Shown: positions 61,284-64,000 of the stretch, in pieces
Layout: the number at the start of each line of letters is the position of its first letter
How positions within the stretch are numbered: the first letter of the stretch is position 1
NCBI GenBank assembly: GCA_005502925.1
Contig: SCPD01000013.1
Coordinates: forward strand, 1 to 64,000
DNA length: 64,000 nucleotides
Source of the DNA: Rhizobiales bacterium Y(2018)
GTDB taxonomy: Bacteria; Pseudomonadota; Alphaproteobacteria; Rhizobiales; Aestuariivirgaceae
Direction of reading: 5' to 3'
The notes under the pieces: model-generated
Database searches by the model: none
The model's input: only the letters and a program-made list of their open reading frames with translations
What the model was told of the DNA's origin: nothing
Position numbers and translations under genes: made by a program

Positions 61284-62292
61284 ACCGCTCCTCCAGGTCC
61301 ACGGCCTCTCGAAGCACTATGGGGACCGCAGCTTGTTCGGCAGGCGGTCGCTGCCGGTCAGAGCCGTGGACGGCGTCGACCTCGAAGTCAGGTCCGGCGA
61401 GACCTTCGGGCTCGTCGGTGAATCGGGATGCGGCAAGAGCACGCTCGGCCGCTGCATCGCGCGGCTCGAGGATCCTACGGCAGGCCGGATACTTTTCGAG
61501 GGGACCGATATCGCGGCTCTGCCGAAGGCGCAGCTGCGCCAGTTGCGCCGCAACGTCCAGGTGGTCTTCCAGGATCCCTACGCCTCGCTCAACCCGCGCA
61601 AGACCGTGGGCTCCATCCTTTCCGAGGCATTTCGCATTCATGGTCTGCATCCACGAGCGCAGTGGCAAGCGCGTGTGGGCGAACTCCTGGAAACCGTCGG
61701 CCTGCAGGCCGATCACGCCAGCCGGTACCCGCATGAATTCAGCGGCGGCCAGCGCCAGCGCATCTGCATAGCCCGGGCATTATCGCTGCGGCCGAAGCTG
61801 ATCATTGCCGACGAGCCGGTTTCCGCCCTCGACGTCTCGGTGCAGGCGCAGGTTCTCAATCTCATGATGTCCCTGCAGCGGTCTTTCGGGCTCTCCTATC
61901 TCTTCATCTCGCATGATCTGCGCGTGGTCCGCCACATAACCCAGCGCCTAGCCATCATGTATCTCGGCCGCATCGTGGAAACCGGTGAAACCCGAAAGAT
62001 CTACCAGGCGCCGCTGCATCCCTATTCGAAGTCGCTGCTCTCCGCCGTGCCGCAGATCGATCGCCGCCGGAATGACGGCCGCATGATCCTGCGCGGCGAG
62101 CTGCCGTCGCCGTCGAACCCGCCCTCGGGATGCACGTTCCATCCGCGTTGTCCGCGCCGTGGACCTGAATGCGACACCAGAGTCCCCGTGCTTCGCGAGA
62201 TGGCGCCGGGGCGCCGTGTCGCCTGCCATTACCCGCTCGACCCAGCGGTCGCACCACCACCAACAAAAAACAACCTGGAGAAAACGCCATGA
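61273..62292 (+). CDS. peptide-type ABC transporter ATPase (DppF/OppF-like)
   Basis: A 339-residue partner ATPase. Walker A is GLVGESGCGKSTLGR, the Q loop VFQDPYASLNPRKT, signature FSGGQRQRICIARAL, Walker B LIIADEPVSALDV, H loop FISHDLRVV. The C-terminus has the Oligo_HPY pattern (GCTFHPRCPRRGPECDTRVP). Its stop overlaps the binding protein start (ATGA). It energises import through permeases that must lie outside this window. Confidence 0.95.
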
Positions 62293-63881
62293 AGAATCTG
62301 CCCACCGGTCATGCCGGGATCTTCGCCGCGCCGATGCTGGCCGCGATTCTGGCCGCAACCGGCCTTGCCGGCACGGCGCTCGCGCAATCGGCCCTGGTCG
62401 TCGCCTTGCCGGGTGATCCGCCGGTGATCAATTCGGGCGTCACGACCGACATCTCCTCGAGCAACTTGTCGGGGCAGGTTTACAATACGCTGGTGCGCCT
62501 TGATCCGAAGGGACAGGTCATCCCGGCGCTGGCGCAATCCTGGGATATTTCCGCCGACGGCCTGACCTATACGTTCAAGCTGCATTCTGGCGTCAAATGG
62601 CACGATGGCAAGCCCTTCGCTGCCGCGGACGTCGCCTGGAGCCTGTGGAACGTCAACAAGAAGTACAATGGCCCAGCATCCGGTCTTCTCGAAGCCGTGG
62701 AGAAGATCGAGGCCGTCGATGACCTGACGGTCGCGTTCAAGCTGAAATACCCTTATCCGCCGCTGTTGCGCGGCTTGGCATATTTCAATTCCTCGACGAT
62801 CCTGCCGAAGCACATCTTCGACAATGGCCAGGACCCGCGCGAGAACCCGGCGAATCTGAAACCGATCGGCACCGGTCCCTTCGTGTTCAAGGAATATTCG
62901 AAGGGTAGCCACGTCATCTTCGAGCGTAATCCCGATTATCACCTCAAAGACCTGCCGAATGTCGATCGCCTGGTCTTCCAGATCATTCCGAATGAAGCGG
63001 CCCGCGGCCTGGCGCTGCAGAAGGGCGACGTCGACTTCATCCCCTATTATGCGATGCCGCTCGGTGAAGTCGAGGCGCTGCGCACCGATCCGAAGGTCGC
63101 GGTAACATTCGCCAAGCGCATGATCGCCGGAGAATTCATGGCGTTCCTCAATACACGGCAGGGGCCTCTCGCGAAAAAGGAAGTGCGCCAGGCGCTCTAT
63201 TACGCGATGAACCGGGAGGAGCTGCTGGCCAAAGCGGGCTTCGGCTACGGCAAGATCTCGGCCGGCCCGATCTCATCGGAACAGCCGATCTTCTATACCG
63301 ATCAGGTCAGGCACTACGGCTTCGATCCGGCCAAGGCGGAGACCATGCTCGATGCCGCCGGCTATCCGCGCGGCGCCGATGGAAAGCGCTTCAAGCTCAG
63401 AGTGAGCTTCGACCTCAAGGAAGGTCCGATGAACGACACCGCGCGTCTCATGCGCGTGCAGTTCGCCGCCGTTGGCGTCGATCTCGATATCCAGGGCATG
63501 GACAGCGGTGCCTGGCGAAATTCCGCGTTTCAGCAATGGGATTTCGACATCACGATGGGAAGCTTCTCAACCGGACCCGATCCCGCGGTCGGCGTCGAGC
63601 GCCTCTATACCTGCCGCAATATCGAGAAGCTGATGGCGCGCAACGCATCCGGCTACTGCAACTCCGCGCTTGACAAGATCTTCGCTCAGGCGGGTCGCGA
63701 GCAGGATGAAGCCAAGCGCGTCGCCCTCTATCACCAGGTGCAGAATATCCTGGCCGAGGACGCGCCGCATTGGTGGCTTTGGGATCGCTATTACCCGATC
63801 GCGTTCAACGCCGAGCTCGACGGCATCCTTGACGATCTCACCGGTTACGGCGCCTTCGACGTCGTGAAATGGAAGAATTGA
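62289..63881 (+). CDS. ABC transporter substrate-binding protein, family 5 (DppA/OppA-like)
   Basis: A 530-residue periplasmic binding protein with a Sec signal ending LAGTALAQS. Family 5 features are the N-terminal VYNTLVRLDPKGQVIPALAQ, SWDISADGLTYTFKLHSGVK, WHDGKPFAAADVAWSLW and the C-terminal WWLWDRYYPIAFNAELDG. Such proteins bind di- or oligopeptides, or opine- and nickel-like ligands; the substrate is unknown. The FAHD and VOC neighbours suggest an organic acid-linked or peptide-like compound. Confidence 0.93.
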   Translation: MKNLPTGHAGIFAAPMLAAILAATGLAGTALAQSALVVALPGDPPVINSGVTTDISSSNLSGQVYNTLVRLDPKGQVIPALAQSWDISADGLTYTFKLHSGVKWHDGKPFAAADVAWSLWNVNKKYNGPASGLLEAVEKIEAVDDLTVAFKLKYPYPPLLRGLAYFNSSTILPKHIFDNGQDPRENPANLKPIGTGPFVFKEYSKGSHVIFERNPDYHLKDLPNVDRLVFQIIPNEAARGLALQKGDVDFIPYYAMPLGEVEALRTDPKVAVTFAKRMIAGEFMAFLNTRQGPLAKKEVRQALYYAMNREELLAKAGFGYGKISAGPISSEQPIFYTDQVRHYGFDPAKAETMLDAAGYPRGADGKRFKLRVSFDLKEGPMNDTARLMRVQFAAVGVDLDIQGMDSGAWRNSAFQQWDFDITMGSFSTGPDPAVGVERLYTCRNIEKLMARNASGYCNSALDKIFAQAGREQDEAKRVALYHQVQNILAEDAPHWWLWDRYYPIAFNAELDGILDDLTGYGAFDVVKWKN

Positions 63882-63921
63882 ATCTGGCTCCACTCTCCCC
63901 AACGCTGAGGATCAGTTCGAA

Positions 63922-64000
63922 ATGTCCAAACATTTGAGAAAGATTTCGGCCGCATTGATGATTGCGGCGATGGCCATGGGCACTCCCGCCTGGGCCCAGA
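63922..64000 (+). CDS. exported protein, 3' truncated by window end
   Basis: The first 26 codons encode a signal peptide (MSKHLRKISAALMIAAMAMG, then TPAWAQ) with cleavage after AWA. The gene follows the binding protein by 40 bases. It is probably a second substrate-binding or secreted component of the same transport locus, but nothing of the mature protein is visible. Confidence 0.6.
   Translation, partial: MSKHLRKISAALMIAAMAMGTPAWAQ

Overview
The window is high-GC DNA from an alphaproteobacterium, most probably a member of the Hyphomicrobiales (Rhizobiales). The pointers are the Tat-exported RR-repeat beta-helix protein, a class 3 (R. etli ReAV-like) asparaginase, a two-subunit methylmalonyl-CoA mutase, a RimK/retropepsin-like operon and dense GC-rich coding. 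It has two parts: the right-hand portion of a podovirus-type prophage (1 to about 22.3 kb), then ordinary chromosome (about 22.4 to 64 kb).

Prophage. All late genes read rightwards. Two small early or middle genes (33-918) come first, followed by a tandem duplicated leader-plus-terminator element (942-1162). The virion genes follow: terminase small and large subunits, a P22-like portal, four structural or accessory genes (one built of 21-residue repeats), scaffold, major capsid protein and a small head protein. Next are a frameshifted virion gene, an SU10-like adaptor, a P22 gp10-like nozzle, a GNAT-like protein, and three ejection or internal proteins, one with an S74-type chaperone end and one with a lysozyme domain. 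A tail fibre closes the set. The lysis module comprises a 55-residue holin candidate, a trypsin-like lipoprotein protease, a membrane-tethered T7-lysozyme-like amidase, overlapping Rz/Rz1 spanins and an 81-residue HExxH protein. Integrase, repressor and replication genes are not in the window. A tRNA-Arg whose 3' end faces the prophage is a possible attachment site.

Chromosome, 22.4-33 kb: a secreted Lys/Pro/Ala-rich protein, tRNA-Arg, tRNA-Pro, tRNA-Gln, a small membrane protein with a clear promoter and palindrome, a methyltransferase, a PPOX protein, a MarR regulator divergent from a cysteine-synthase-like enzyme, an SGNH-like membrane protein, and an MFS transporter overlapping an asparaginase. 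The following intergenic region carries a double palindromic element.

33-54 kb: a Tat beta-helix protein; a propionate-type operon (DUF2780-like gene, then the small and large methylmalonyl-CoA mutase subunits); a HerA-like ATPase; GST divergent from LysR; an XRE-cupin regulator; a frameshifted aminotransferase; an MBL hydrolase; a three-gene operon of retropepsin-like protein, RimK and a desuccinylase-like M14 protein; and a riboflavin enzyme of RibBX type fused to an N-terminal DNA-binding domain, with a dyad in its own promoter. A superoxide dismutase with two well-supported starts (exported and cytosolic) and a glutaryl-CoA dehydrogenase operon complete this stretch.

54-64 kb: a trehalose cluster (otsB, GH15, otsA), a GntR/FCD regulator divergent from an FAHD and a VOC enzyme, and a peptide-type ABC system (two ATPases, a substrate-binding protein and the start of a second exported protein). 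The permeases lie outside the window. The strongest candidates for something undescribed are the HTH-RibBX fusion with its promoter dyad and the duplicated structured element in front of the phage late operon.
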